This document shows, one piece after another, positions 1 through 8,852 of a stretch of DNA of 64,000 nucleotides (positions are counted from its first letter, which is position 1; every line of letters starts with the position of its first letter). The stretch spans positions 1,736,001-1,800,000 of the forward strand of contig OY759785.1 in the NCBI GenBank assembly GCA_963662605.1, written 5' to 3'. The translations under genes and the position numbers were made by a program. The notes beneath the pieces are model-generated. The model searched no databases. It was given only the letters and a program-made list of their open reading frames with translations, and was not told where the DNA came from. This DNA is from G963662605 sp963662605 (GTDB taxonomy: Bacteria > Bacteroidota > Ignavibacteria > Ignavibacteriales > Ignavibacteriaceae).

Positions 1-3000
1 TTGGGCTTCGTCGCACAGTTATTCTACCGGGCTGAATCTGGTGCCGACTTTTGGTGAGCCTGTTTCCGATACATGGTATACTATGTGGGATGAAAAAGCA
101 CCGCTTATACAACAAATGCTTATCGGTAGAATTCCGTCAAAGAATGAAGCTCAGCTCAACTATTATTTGCAAAAGCATCAAGGCTATGTTGACCAACACT
201 TAAATATTTGGAACAAGCGCGCTCTCTTCTTCTCAGGTGGTGATTCCGGTGATTCTTTGCAACTATCCGAAACCAAGAATGTGAACGATTATATTGTAAA
301 AAATCACACAAAGACTCCCAGACTCGTTTTGGGAGTTGATCACTTTTATAAAGTTTATAGTCCTGCTTCAAATTTTGGTCCGTACAGTTCGGCATACATT
401 CGAAACTCAATTGAGCAAGGTGGACTATTCATTTCATATATCGGACATAGCGGAACACGGACATGGGATAACAGTATAGCTGACCCGAACCAACTGCTAA
501 ACAATTCAAACAGGAGTTCACTTGTAACGGATTTTGGATGTTCTACTGCAAAATTTGCAGAACCGGATGTTGACTCTTTTGGTGGCTTGTTTGTTAACGA
601 AGGCCAGACGATTGCATATATTGGGAATACCTCACTCGGGTTTTCCAGCACAACTCTAATGGTGCCCCAGTACTTCTACGGAAAAATTCTTCAGGATACC
701 ATTTATTGCATATCCATGGCTCATTTCGCCGCAAAATTGCAAATGTTCAGTGAACTTGGTTCTACCGGAAGCTATCGAATATTCGCAATGACAAACACTC
801 TATTAGCTGATCCTATTGTGCGATTAGCTCTTCCGACTAAGCCTAATCTGGCAATTGCATCTTCTGATATTACCCTGTTGAATCAAGCTCCAACCGATCA
901 GGACGATTCGACAGGCATAAAGCTATATTATCATAATCTCGGCTTATCATCGAAAGATAGCGTTTCGATAAAAGTGACACACCGATTCCCGCATAATGGC
1001 ACTGAAACAACGGAATCAAAGATATTCAGGGTTAAAGTTCCGGATTTTGATGATTCACTAACTTTCAAGCTGTTGACTATCTCATCGGCGGGACAACATA
1101 CGGTTACTATTCAGCTTGATTCCGAAAACTCGCTTAGTGAAATGTATAAAGATGATAACGAGCAATCGGCAACATTTTATGTATCATCACTTTCACTAAA
1201 ATTGATAGGTAAAAAGTATTTTGATGCCGAAGTGCTCCCATCCGTATCCATCCTTAACGCTGCGGCAGCAACCGGCAGTATTGTTCCTCAGGTAATTGCT
1301 CAATATGATTCCGTAAATACATTCCTGACTCCGGTTCAGTTCACTACACCGGCAGATACCTTTTTTACTAAATTGAGTTTTAATTCACTGCAAAGTAACA
1401 AACGGTATTGGGGAAGATTCCGCTCAAGTCAGAATGATACATCCTGGGGAGAAGTTTTCTCTCTATATAAATCGGCTCAGAATTCATCCCTGCTTCTTGA
1501 AGATAGCGCAAGTTTTAGCGGCCTTGAAAAAACGGGGCTGTTATTCAAAAATGGAATGCGGCTTTCAATTGACTCCGTTCACATTTTAATCAAGTCAGGT
1601 GGCGGATATTATACAAAATACGGCAGCATCAACAATAATGAAAATGATATACTGCCGAATTCATTCGGATGGGGAATGGGCATTGCCGTTATTGACCCGG
1701 TTACTTTAAAAGCCGATACTGCCGCTAATTTTGATTACGGCGGCAATAATGCTCTGGTTCTGAAGCTCTCCCAGTTTATAGAGGCGATACCGACAGGTAA
1801 ACTCGTCGCTATGTGTGTAATAGATGATGGTAATCTTAGTGGTGCTAACAGAGATACTCTCATTAACGCAATTAAGAAGATCGGCGGTTCAAAAATATCC
1901 TCAATCAGCTTCAGAGCGCCATGGCTTATATTCGGTAGAAAAGGTGCCGCTCCCGGCACTGTCCCCGAAAAACTCGAATCCCCGTATTATCAGGGACTTT
2001 TAACTTTTGACACCTTGCTGACAAAAAACCATAGTATCGGGAATTTTATAACTCAGGAAATATCAAAGACAAGGAAACTACGGACGCTTACACTTAACGC
2101 GCAGATTCCAACAGGGGCTTCTGTGAAGGTACAACCGATTGTTACAACTACTGCCGATGATATAGAAACTTTACCATACCTCACTTTTTCCGGCTCAGTG
2201 TCTGATTTAACATCAATTCGAATTGATACATTAAAATCGGTCAAATTTTTGACAGAGCTAAATATGGCGCCGGACGGTTCTTCGCCTGTTATTAATTCGG
2301 AATCCTTGCTGTTTGACGGACTTCCTGAACTCGGCATTAATTATCAATCCGTCAGCCTTAGTCAGGAATCATCAAAGATCTTGGATACGCTGACGTTCGG
2401 CAAGCAGTCATATATAAATGCGACTATCTCTAATGCCGGTAATATTATTTCGGATAGTGTAAAAATCACCATAGTGGAAAAGCCTTCCAATACTCTAATT
2501 GATAGCCGGGTGCTGGCTCCTATACCTGCCGAATCAAGAATCACTTACCAGGTGCCGTATACGATTTCATCAGGTGACTCGCAAAGGCAACTGATAATTA
2601 ACGTTGATGCTGATGCCAGAAATACTGAGTATTACGAAGACAATAATATTTACGCGATACCGTTTACCGTAAAGGCGGATACAAGCGGCAAACCGGTTGT
2701 ACAGATTTATTCTGATGATAAAAAAATCTACGATGGTGATTATATCACTTCAGCTCCGCGTATCCGGATTGAGCTTACCGATCCCTCATATGAATCAATT
2801 GACACGAACTATGTAAAAAACACAGAGACTTTTAAGCTATTGTTAGACAATACTTCCATTGCTTACAACGATTCTCGTATAAAATATACTTTTCAGGATG
2901 TCAATCCAAGAATGACCGCGCTATTTACGCCGGAATTAGCCGATGGCTCGCATACATTAAAGGTCACAGCGATTATACCATCACTCAGTGATACTCTATC

Positions 3001-3334
3001 TCTTAAGAGAACTCTGAGTGTTAATCAAAATCTGCAACTAATAAATGTATATAATTATCCGAATCCGTTTAATCAGAAGACCAATTTCACATTTATACTT
3101 TCGGCAGTACCTGAAGAGTTGTCTATTCGTATATATGCCGTAAGCGGCAGGCTGCTGAGAGTTATTAAGCGCATTTCTGATGAACTATCAGTTGGGTTTA
3201 ACAAAAGTATCGAATGGGATGGGCGTGACGAAGATGGTGATTTAGTTGCCAATGGTGTATATTTATATAAGGTTGTTTTGAAAAAGAACGGTAAATCGGA
3301 AACTACCACAAACAAACTGGCAATTGTGAGGTGA
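1..3334 (+). CDS. C25-family cysteine peptidase, PorU-like (5' end missing)
   Basis: The reading frame is open through the left edge, so the N-terminus is outside the window. The first Met codon-like position (a GTG near 41) is internal. Near nt 445-456 a GHSG motif supplies the probable catalytic His, and near nt 530-545 a DFGCSTAKF motif supplies the Cys, the dyad of gingipain/PorU C25 peptidases. CARDB-like beta domains fill the middle. The C-terminal ~90 residues hold a YNYPNPFN motif and an FlgD-like Ig fold ending in NKLAIVR, as in T9SS cargo. PorU removes the sorting domain of T9SS cargo at the cell surface; whether this is that sortase or a secreted C25 protease cannot be decided without the N-terminus. 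It ends 54 bp before a glycan gene block. Confidence 0.85.
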   Translation, partial: WASSHSYSTGLNLVPTFGEPVSDTWYTMWDEKAPLIQQMLIGRIPSKNEAQLNYYLQKHQGYVDQHLNIWNKRALFFSGGDSGDSLQLSETKNVNDYIVKNHTKTPRLVLGVDHFYKVYSPASNFGPYSSAYIRNSIEQGGLFISYIGHSGTRTWDNSIADPNQLLNNSNRSSLVTDFGCSTAKFAEPDVDSFGGLFVNEGQTIAYIGNTSLGFSSTTLMVPQYFYGKILQDTIYCISMAHFAAKLQMFSELGSTGSYRIFAMTNTLLADPIVRLALPTKPNLAIASSDITLLNQAPTDQDDSTGIKLYYHNLGLSSKDSVSIKVTHRFPHNGTETTESKIFRVKVPDFDDSLTFKLLTISSAGQHTVTIQLDSENSLSEMYKDDNEQSATFYVSSLSLKLIGKKYFDAEVLPSVSILNAAAATGSIVPQVIAQYDSVNTFLTPVQFTTPADTFFTKLSFNSLQSNKRYWGRFRSSQNDTSWGEVFSLYKSAQNSSLLLEDSASFSGLEKTGLLFKNGMRLSIDSVHILIKSGGGYYTKYGSINNNENDILPNSFGWGMGIAVIDPVTLKADTAANFDYGGNNALVLKLSQFIEAIPTGKLVAMCVIDDGNLSGANRDTLINAIKKIGGSKISSISFRAPWLIFGRKGAAPGTVPEKLESPYYQGLLTFDTLLTKNHSIGNFITQEISKTRKLRTLTLNAQIPTGASVKVQPIVTTTADDIETLPYLTFSGSVSDLTSIRIDTLKSVKFLTELNMAPDGSSPVINSESLLFDGLPELGINYQSVSLSQESSKILDTLTFGKQSYINATISNAGNIISDSVKITIVEKPSNTLIDSRVLAPIPAESRITYQVPYTISSGDSQRQLIINVDADARNTEYYEDNNIYAIPFTVKADTSGKPVVQIYSDDKKIYDGDYITSAPRIRIELTDPSYESIDTNYVKNTETFKLLLDNTSIAYNDSRIKYTFQDVNPRMTALFTPELADGSHTLKVTAIIPSLSDTLSLKRTLSVNQNLQLINVYNYPNPFNQKTNFTFILSAVPEELSIRIYAVSGRLLRVIKRISDELSVGFNKSIEWDGRDEDGDLVANGVYLYKVVLKKNGKSETTTNKLAIVR

Positions 3335-3388
3335 TATGATCTTCAATGTCCGGATTTTATATAAAATAGAACCTTGGAAGATAAACTG

Positions 3389-4660
3389 ATGCCAATGGGT
3401 GGGATGATCAGGACGCTGAAAGAGGAAAAGGCATACACCGCATTTTCCTCTGCATTGTTATTGTATACTGTTTTCTCATCTTTATCCAATTATAGCGCTT
3501 CGGCGTTTGGTATAAAGCTTTACTGTATTGCATTATTATCAGCAACTGTTTTTTTTCTCTTCAAATTTACTCAAGATTTAAATTTTGTTCAAAATTGGAA
3601 ATTACTCCCGGGAAGTTTATTCATATTGTTTTTCGCAGCCTACTTCGGCTTGTCAATATTATACTCTCTGAATCCCTGGTTTGGGTTCTTAAAGTGGCTG
3701 AACTTTATTTTGTCATTTCTTCCTCTGATAGCAGGGTATTATATTTTATTCAGCACTATTACCCGGGAGCGATTTGTAAGATTATCAATAATAGTTATCG
3801 GAGTGCTGATATTTAGTACCGGAGTGCTGGTTTTTTCTCAGCCGTTCAATTATGGCGGAACACACTGGCTTTCTCTCACCAACTGGAGCCATGTGGTTTA
3901 CGGCAGGATAATCGGAATGTTCCTGATTCTCATGTTGATACTATACAAAACAGAGATAATAGAGTTAAAATCTTATCAGGCAGTGCTTGTTTTTGTTTTC
4001 CTATTCTATTTGAATCAGAGGACAGGTTACAGATCCGGACTCGTGGCACTCGCTCTTACAGTTCCGTTTATCGTGTTTTACTATTTGCCAAAGAAACAAT
4101 ACAGAAAAAAAATCCTGATTATTCTTCTGGCTGTTGTACTAACAATACCATTTATGTATTTGCATTCCTCTGCAAATAATGCACCTCAGAAACGAGTTGT
4201 ATCTTTAATGCACTACTCGTATGGTAAAATGTCTGAGGATGAGCCTCTGCAAACCCGTTATAAACTGAATAATCTATGTAGGCAGTTTATTCAAGATTAT
4301 CCTATCACAGGCGTTGGGTGGGGCGGATTTCGTAATCAATTGCTTGATCCCGATCCGATGATTCTGAAATACCCGCACAATATTTTATTGGAATTTTGGG
4401 TTGAATTAGGGATCCCCGGATTATTGATATTCCTTGCATTTCTTGTTTGGAGTTTCAGGCATCTTTGGAAGATACATCCGCTTTTCGCCATCAGTTACTT
4501 ATATCCTTTGACTATAGCCTTATTCAGCAAAGATATTCCTGATCAAACAATTTTCACCATCTTTTTTGCCATACTTCTACTCCCGAAGGATATGCTGGAG
4601 CGCTGGAGGAATAGCATTGGCAAGAATGGCCGTGACCCGAAGAATTCAGTTGTGGTATAA
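3389..4660 (+). CDS. O-antigen ligase-like polytopic membrane protein
   Basis: About 423 residues, almost entirely hydrophobic with roughly ten to twelve membrane segments. The Wzy_C/O-antigen ligase region is near residues 290-350: a GVGWGGFRN loop followed by PHNILLEFWVELG, the conserved periplasmic loop of WaaL/Wzy-type enzymes that join or polymerise glycans on lipid carriers. I chose ATG 3389 because GGAAG lies eight bases upstream; an in-frame TTG at 3374 and ATGs at 3395 and 3404 are alternatives. It is followed four bases later by a GT-C gene, suggesting one transcript. Whether it is a ligase, a polymerase or a protein O-oligosaccharyltransferase cannot be told from sequence. Confidence 0.75.
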   Translation: MPMGGMIRTLKEEKAYTAFSSALLLYTVFSSLSNYSASAFGIKLYCIALLSATVFFLFKFTQDLNFVQNWKLLPGSLFILFFAAYFGLSILYSLNPWFGFLKWLNFILSFLPLIAGYYILFSTITRERFVRLSIIVIGVLIFSTGVLVFSQPFNYGGTHWLSLTNWSHVVYGRIIGMFLILMLILYKTEIIELKSYQAVLVFVFLFYLNQRTGYRSGLVALALTVPFIVFYYLPKKQYRKKILIILLAVVLTIPFMYLHSSANNAPQKRVVSLMHYSYGKMSEDEPLQTRYKLNNLCRQFIQDYPITGVGWGGFRNQLLDPDPMILKYPHNILLEFWVELGIPGLLIFLAFLVWSFRHLWKIHPLFAISYLYPLTIALFSKDIPDQTIFTIFFAILLLPKDMLERWRNSIGKNGRDPKNSVVV

Positions 4661-4664
4661 ACAG

Positions 4665-5924
4665 ATGAGCCGGGTGGAAAACGTTCAATCATCTTCGCAA
4701 AGAGTTATTGGTTTTTTGCTCATCACCGCTTTCTTACTTGCACTTGGGCTATATTATATACCGCGGCGGCCTGAATTTAGTGATGAAAAAAAATTCCACC
4801 TTCCTTTAGCACAGCAATTCTATCAAACGCCGGCTTTGCAAGTTCTATTAGGTGATAATTATAACTCCGCCAATACTCCACTGCCATATATTGTAAGCGT
4901 GGGGATACTCAAAATAGTTGGAGTAACGCCGAATATTTACATTCTCCGGAAAATAAACCTTTTGGTTTATTTGCTGATGGTGGTTCTTCTCTTTTATGGC
5001 TTCCTTAAGAATGATATTTGGGTACTCATTATTGCTGCATGTAATGTTTATCTTCTGAAATCGGCAGTATTGTATTACATGGCCGATTGGGGAATATTAT
5101 TCTTTTGTGTTTTTCTTGTACTGTTAAGATATGGGGGTGAGTTGAGAAAGCCGGTCACAATGCTTCTCATTATCTTGTCGGGACTGTTTGCAATTATGTC
5201 GCAACAGTTTTATATGATACTCCCTGCGGCACTGATATTTGGTGGTTTTATGGAGAACAACTACAAGGTAAATGCTAAACTCATGCCGATTGGATTTATA
5301 GTACTAATGATCGTAATACTTCCCGCGATGCTTTTTTTCAAGTGGGGAGGATTGACTCACCGGAATTTTAACGATTTCAATCCTGTTTCATTTGCGCCGA
5401 CAAACGTAACTGCGATTTTGGCAATAGTGGGCTTCAATCTTTCACCCTTCGTAATTTATAAAATTATAAAAGAGAAGAAGGTGTATTGGATTCCGGCGGT
5501 AGCAGCGTTGGCGCTCGGAGTATTTCTGACTCCACGATATGAGCATTACATGTATGAGGGAGCTATTGTCGGCATTACGTTCCGGTTTATTGATAGCGTT
5601 GCGATGCACAACCCCACCGCTACCGGGCTGCTCACATCTTTTTTTGTATATCTTGGCATGCTTACTCTGCGTGAAGTTGTAAGGCTTCAGGAAGGGAAAC
5701 TTGAAACCCGCGTTCAACAGTCTGCCGTTTTGATGCTCGCATTATCATATGTTTTTACATCGCACATAGGCGAGCGCCATATGGTACCGATGATATTTTT
5801 GCTGTATCTAATGCTCTTGCCGCGTCTTGAAAACCGGAAAATACTCTATATATGGGCGGCGGTTCAGATCGCAATTGGCGTAATTTACGTCAACCACTTG
5901 TTTCATGACTTGAGTATAATTTAG
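4665..5924 (+). CDS. GT-C membrane glycosyltransferase, ALG10/DIE2-like
   Basis: About 419 residues with many hydrophobic segments. After the first membrane helix comes FSDEKKFHLPLAQQF, then TPLPYIVSVGILKI and LRKINLL. This order closely follows the DEIFHxPQAQ, TTxPGLYLVSxG and LRFVNLL motifs of eukaryotic ALG10/DIE2 (GT59), the alpha-1,2-glucosyltransferase that caps the dolichol-linked oligosaccharide. The acidic DE pair would be the lumenal/periplasmic catalytic site. The similarity is recalled from family motifs, not searched. Start ATG 4665 lies four bases after the upstream stop; ATG 4626 is an in-frame alternative overlapping that gene. The likely role is adding a sugar from a polyprenyl-phosphate donor in surface glycan assembly. 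Confidence 0.65.
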   Translation: MSRVENVQSSSQRVIGFLLITAFLLALGLYYIPRRPEFSDEKKFHLPLAQQFYQTPALQVLLGDNYNSANTPLPYIVSVGILKIVGVTPNIYILRKINLLVYLLMVVLLFYGFLKNDIWVLIIAACNVYLLKSAVLYYMADWGILFFCVFLVLLRYGGELRKPVTMLLIILSGLFAIMSQQFYMILPAALIFGGFMENNYKVNAKLMPIGFIVLMIVILPAMLFFKWGGLTHRNFNDFNPVSFAPTNVTAILAIVGFNLSPFVIYKIIKEKKVYWIPAVAALALGVFLTPRYEHYMYEGAIVGITFRFIDSVAMHNPTATGLLTSFFVYLGMLTLREVVRLQEGKLETRVQQSAVLMLALSYVFTSHIGERHMVPMIFLLYLMLLPRLENRKILYIWAAVQIAIGVIYVNHLFHDLSII

Positions 5925-6120
5925 CTAACCCATTGTCCTTCTCAATTTGTTAAAATCTGTAATTGTACACTAATTCATTCGTAACCCAATATGGAAGAAT
6001 TTTTGGTATTCTTACATATGAAGGAATTCCTCAATTTTCGTTATTTTTCGGGTCACAGCACATGATACAATACATATGCCTAAATAGTGATATTGAATCC
6101 ATAGGTAAATTTCGAAGATA

Positions 6121-7860
6121 GTGAAAAAGCTTAAACAGATATTTAAAAAATTTATTTCCGGTCATTTTCTCCCGGTCATGTTTCTGATTATCATTCCTTT
6201 GATGTTGTACTATCCATCAATCAAGTACAATTTCACCGGCACTGATGATATACAACTTATTCGAACTAATCAGCCGTTCTATAGGCCATTAAATAATGTC
6301 TTCCATTTGTTTAAGACGAATTCATATGTGAGCCCGAATAATATTGACTTTTATCGGCCGGTACAGATGTTGTCCTTTATAGTTGATGCCCAATTTCAAA
6401 CTGATAAAAGACCACTTCTCCCATTTCACATAACTTCAATAATTCTGCAAATTATAACGCTGCTTCTTCTGTACTATTTACTCGTCCATTTTAACGTTGA
6501 AAAGATTCCAGCATTTCTTTCGGCCTGTATATTTGCTGTTCATCCTCTTATAGCAGCTTCTGTGGTTTGGATACCTGCAAGAGGCGATCAACTCGCCGCT
6601 GTTTTCACCCTATTAGCGGTCATTGCATTTATACGAGTTCAGGAAGGGAAGAAGTGTTTTGTTCCATTGCATATGCTTTTTTTCGCTTGTGCCATTTTTT
6701 CTAAAGAAATTGCTGCTGCTGCCCCGGTTATATTTTTACTTGTAGATAAGTTGCTGCTTAAGAACAAAATATTTACATGGAAAAATGCGTTATTAGCTAT
6801 TTTCTGGTTTTGCATCGAGGGAATATATTTTTCGATGAGAAGCTTTGGCTGGTCGAAGGATTACCCGGAAGGTATGTTGACCGGATGGGATGCGTTTTTG
6901 AAAAACATCACGCTGGTGCCTGTTCTTCTGTCGAAAGTTTTTCTTCCCTATGATCTTTCAACGTATGCGGTTTTCAAATCATGGTCGGTTTTTGCTGGCT
7001 TTTTAATCATAGCTATTCTGGCACTACTGGTTATTGTGGATAAAAGAAGAAAGGGCATTTACATATTCGGATTTCTTTGGTTTTTGTCAGCTGGTATGCC
7101 CTATATGTTTTTTAGAATGCCATATGCTGAATCAGGGAGGGAGTATTTTGAGTCTTGGGCATATTTCCCTGTAATGGGAATTGTCATTGCCGCGGGATAT
7201 ATTCTTAATACCTTTCGGGAATCTCGGAACTATGCGCTCACTTGCAGCGGATTCGCAGTAGTTTCTGCGTTCTTAGCCTGGGGAGCCTCTGCTCATGCAA
7301 GAGATTTTGCTAACCCATATGCTTTTGCAGATTCTGCGTTACGAAGTTACGGCAATAATGCATTCGCATATCTTGATAGAGGCCAATGGAAATTCAACTC
7401 GCGTTTCACAGATGACGGCATCAGAGATATAACCCGGTCAATTGAACTATGTCCCCGGAATGATTTTGCATTATATATCAGGGGAACATATTACTTTTAT
7501 ACACGGAGGAACGCAGAGGCAAGGAAAGATCTTGAGATGGCCATTCAAATAGACAGAACGTATCTTGAGGCTTATATGATGAAGGGCTGGGTAGATTTTA
7601 CGGATAAACAGTATGATGCTGCGATTGCGGATTTTGCTATGGCAATCAAACTCAATCCGTCATCTGCCTGGAGCCGGTTCATTAGAGGCAAGATATATGA
7701 ACAGATTGGGGATTACGAAAATGCCCTCGATGATATTTCTACGGCATCCTTCATGGCAGATAACAACAGCGCGTTCCAAGACGACTTAAGAAAAGTTAAA
7801 CGGAAATTACGCGAGCAAAAAGCCTTAGAAAAAGAGCAATCTGAAGAGCCGGAGAGGTAA
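6121..7860 (+). CDS. TMTC-like membrane glycosyltransferase with C-terminal TPRs
   Basis: A 579-residue protein starting with GTG. Residues ~15-390 form a multi-span GT-C domain: a DD pair (TDDIQL) after the first helix, FYRPVQML, FAVHP and WIPARGDQLAA, the motif order seen in TMTC/DUF1736 O-mannosyltransferases and their bacterial relatives. Residues ~400-560 hold three or four tetratricopeptide repeats (for example YLEAYMMKGWVDFTDKQYD), ending in a charged tail. Such proteins transfer a sugar from a lipid-phosphate donor to protein, with TPRs thought to bind the acceptor. It sits between another GT-C gene and a GT2 that could make the polyprenyl-phosphate sugar. Acceptor and sugar are unknown. 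Confidence 0.7.
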   Translation: MKKLKQIFKKFISGHFLPVMFLIIIPLMLYYPSIKYNFTGTDDIQLIRTNQPFYRPLNNVFHLFKTNSYVSPNNIDFYRPVQMLSFIVDAQFQTDKRPLLPFHITSIILQIITLLLLYYLLVHFNVEKIPAFLSACIFAVHPLIAASVVWIPARGDQLAAVFTLLAVIAFIRVQEGKKCFVPLHMLFFACAIFSKEIAAAAPVIFLLVDKLLLKNKIFTWKNALLAIFWFCIEGIYFSMRSFGWSKDYPEGMLTGWDAFLKNITLVPVLLSKVFLPYDLSTYAVFKSWSVFAGFLIIAILALLVIVDKRRKGIYIFGFLWFLSAGMPYMFFRMPYAESGREYFESWAYFPVMGIVIAAGYILNTFRESRNYALTCSGFAVVSAFLAWGASAHARDFANPYAFADSALRSYGNNAFAYLDRGQWKFNSRFTDDGIRDITRSIELCPRNDFALYIRGTYYFYTRRNAEARKDLEMAIQIDRTYLEAYMMKGWVDFTDKQYDAAIADFAMAIKLNPSSAWSRFIRGKIYEQIGDYENALDDISTASFMADNNSAFQDDLRKVKRKLREQKALEKEQSEEPER

Positions 7861-7925
7861 GCTTTTCGTGTGGGATATTTTTGCCGGGCTTCGTATCTTG
7901 CAATATTCATTTATAAATTTTCAAC

Positions 7926-8681
7926 ATGATAAGAAACAGTCATATAGCAGTGGTTCTGCCTGCATATAATGCGGCAAAGACATTAATTGAAACATACAAT
8001 GAAATTCCGATGGATATTGTTGATGAGGTTATTCTTGTTGATGATGCCAGCACGGATGAAACAACAAAAATTGCAGCTCATCTTAAGTTGCAGCTTATTG
8101 TGCATGAAAAAAATAAAGGTTACGGGGGAAACCAAAAATCCTGTTACGATGCCGCATTAAAAACTAAGGCGGACATCATTATTATGCTGCACCCCGATTA
8201 CCAATACACGCCGAAATTGATCGCAGCTATGGCTCATCTTTTAGAATCGGGAGAGTTTGATGTAGTTCTGGGCTCACGTATTCTGGGCGGCAAAGCAATG
8301 AAAGGCGGAATGCCTGTTTATAAATATATCTCAAACCGCTTTCTCACTTTGTGTCAAAATCTCCTTATGGGCGCAAAGCTTTCAGAATATCATACCGGGT
8401 ACCGGGCATATACCAGAAAAGTCTTAGAAAACCTGCCTTGGGCAAAAAATTCTGATGATTTTATCTTCGATAATCAGTTCTTGTCACAAGCCATATATTC
8501 TGATTTCAGAATAGGCGAGATTACATGTCCAACTAAATATTTTAAAGAAGCCTCTTCAATTAATTTTAGGCGAAGTTTGAAATATGGTTTGGGCTGTCTT
8601 GCTACGGCACTGGTATTCCGGCTGTCCAAAATGAATATTATTAAGCCGCGAATCTTTGAATTTGACACACACAATCATTAA
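7926..8681 (+). CDS. Family 2 glycosyltransferase, polyprenyl-phosphate type
   Basis: The 251 residues fit the GT-A fold of DPM1-like enzymes: VVLPAYNAAKTL at the N-terminus, VDDASTDET for nucleotide binding, LHPDYQY as the metal-binding acidic motif, GSRILGG and a FDNQFLSQA segment. There is no clear membrane anchor beyond a weak hydrophobic stretch near the C-terminus. Members transfer hexose from a nucleotide sugar to a polyprenyl phosphate or an acceptor at the inner face of the membrane. It lies 65 bp after the TMTC-like gene and may feed it or the ALG10-like enzyme with lipid-linked sugar; that pairing is inference. Confidence 0.85.
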   Translation: MIRNSHIAVVLPAYNAAKTLIETYNEIPMDIVDEVILVDDASTDETTKIAAHLKLQLIVHEKNKGYGGNQKSCYDAALKTKADIIIMLHPDYQYTPKLIAAMAHLLESGEFDVVLGSRILGGKAMKGGMPVYKYISNRFLTLCQNLLMGAKLSEYHTGYRAYTRKVLENLPWAKNSDDFIFDNQFLSQAIYSDFRIGEITCPTKYFKEASSINFRRSLKYGLGCLATALVFRLSKMNIIKPRIFEFDTHNH

Positions 8682-8852
8682 CCGGCTCAAATTTCGTTAA
8701 CTAAAGTTATAAAAAAGCGCCTTTTGGGAGCTATCAACAGCGATTTGGAGGGGGCACGCCTTTATTTTCTTTGATTTTATATCTCATTAACTTAAATTAA
8801 GAAATGCTGGAAAAAATTATTTTTTCAATAAAGTCAGTTATTTGGAGATGTT

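Noticed and set aside
4566..4664. Upstream start for the ALG10-like gene
   Set aside because: It overlaps the O-antigen-ligase gene deeply and adds a charged stretch without family similarity; 4665 or 4626 fit better.
8682..8852. GC-rich tract (GCGCC...GGGGGCACGCC) before the ATP-cone kinase gene as a riboswitch
   Set aside because: I could not build a consistent multi-stem fold and recognise no riboswitch consensus.
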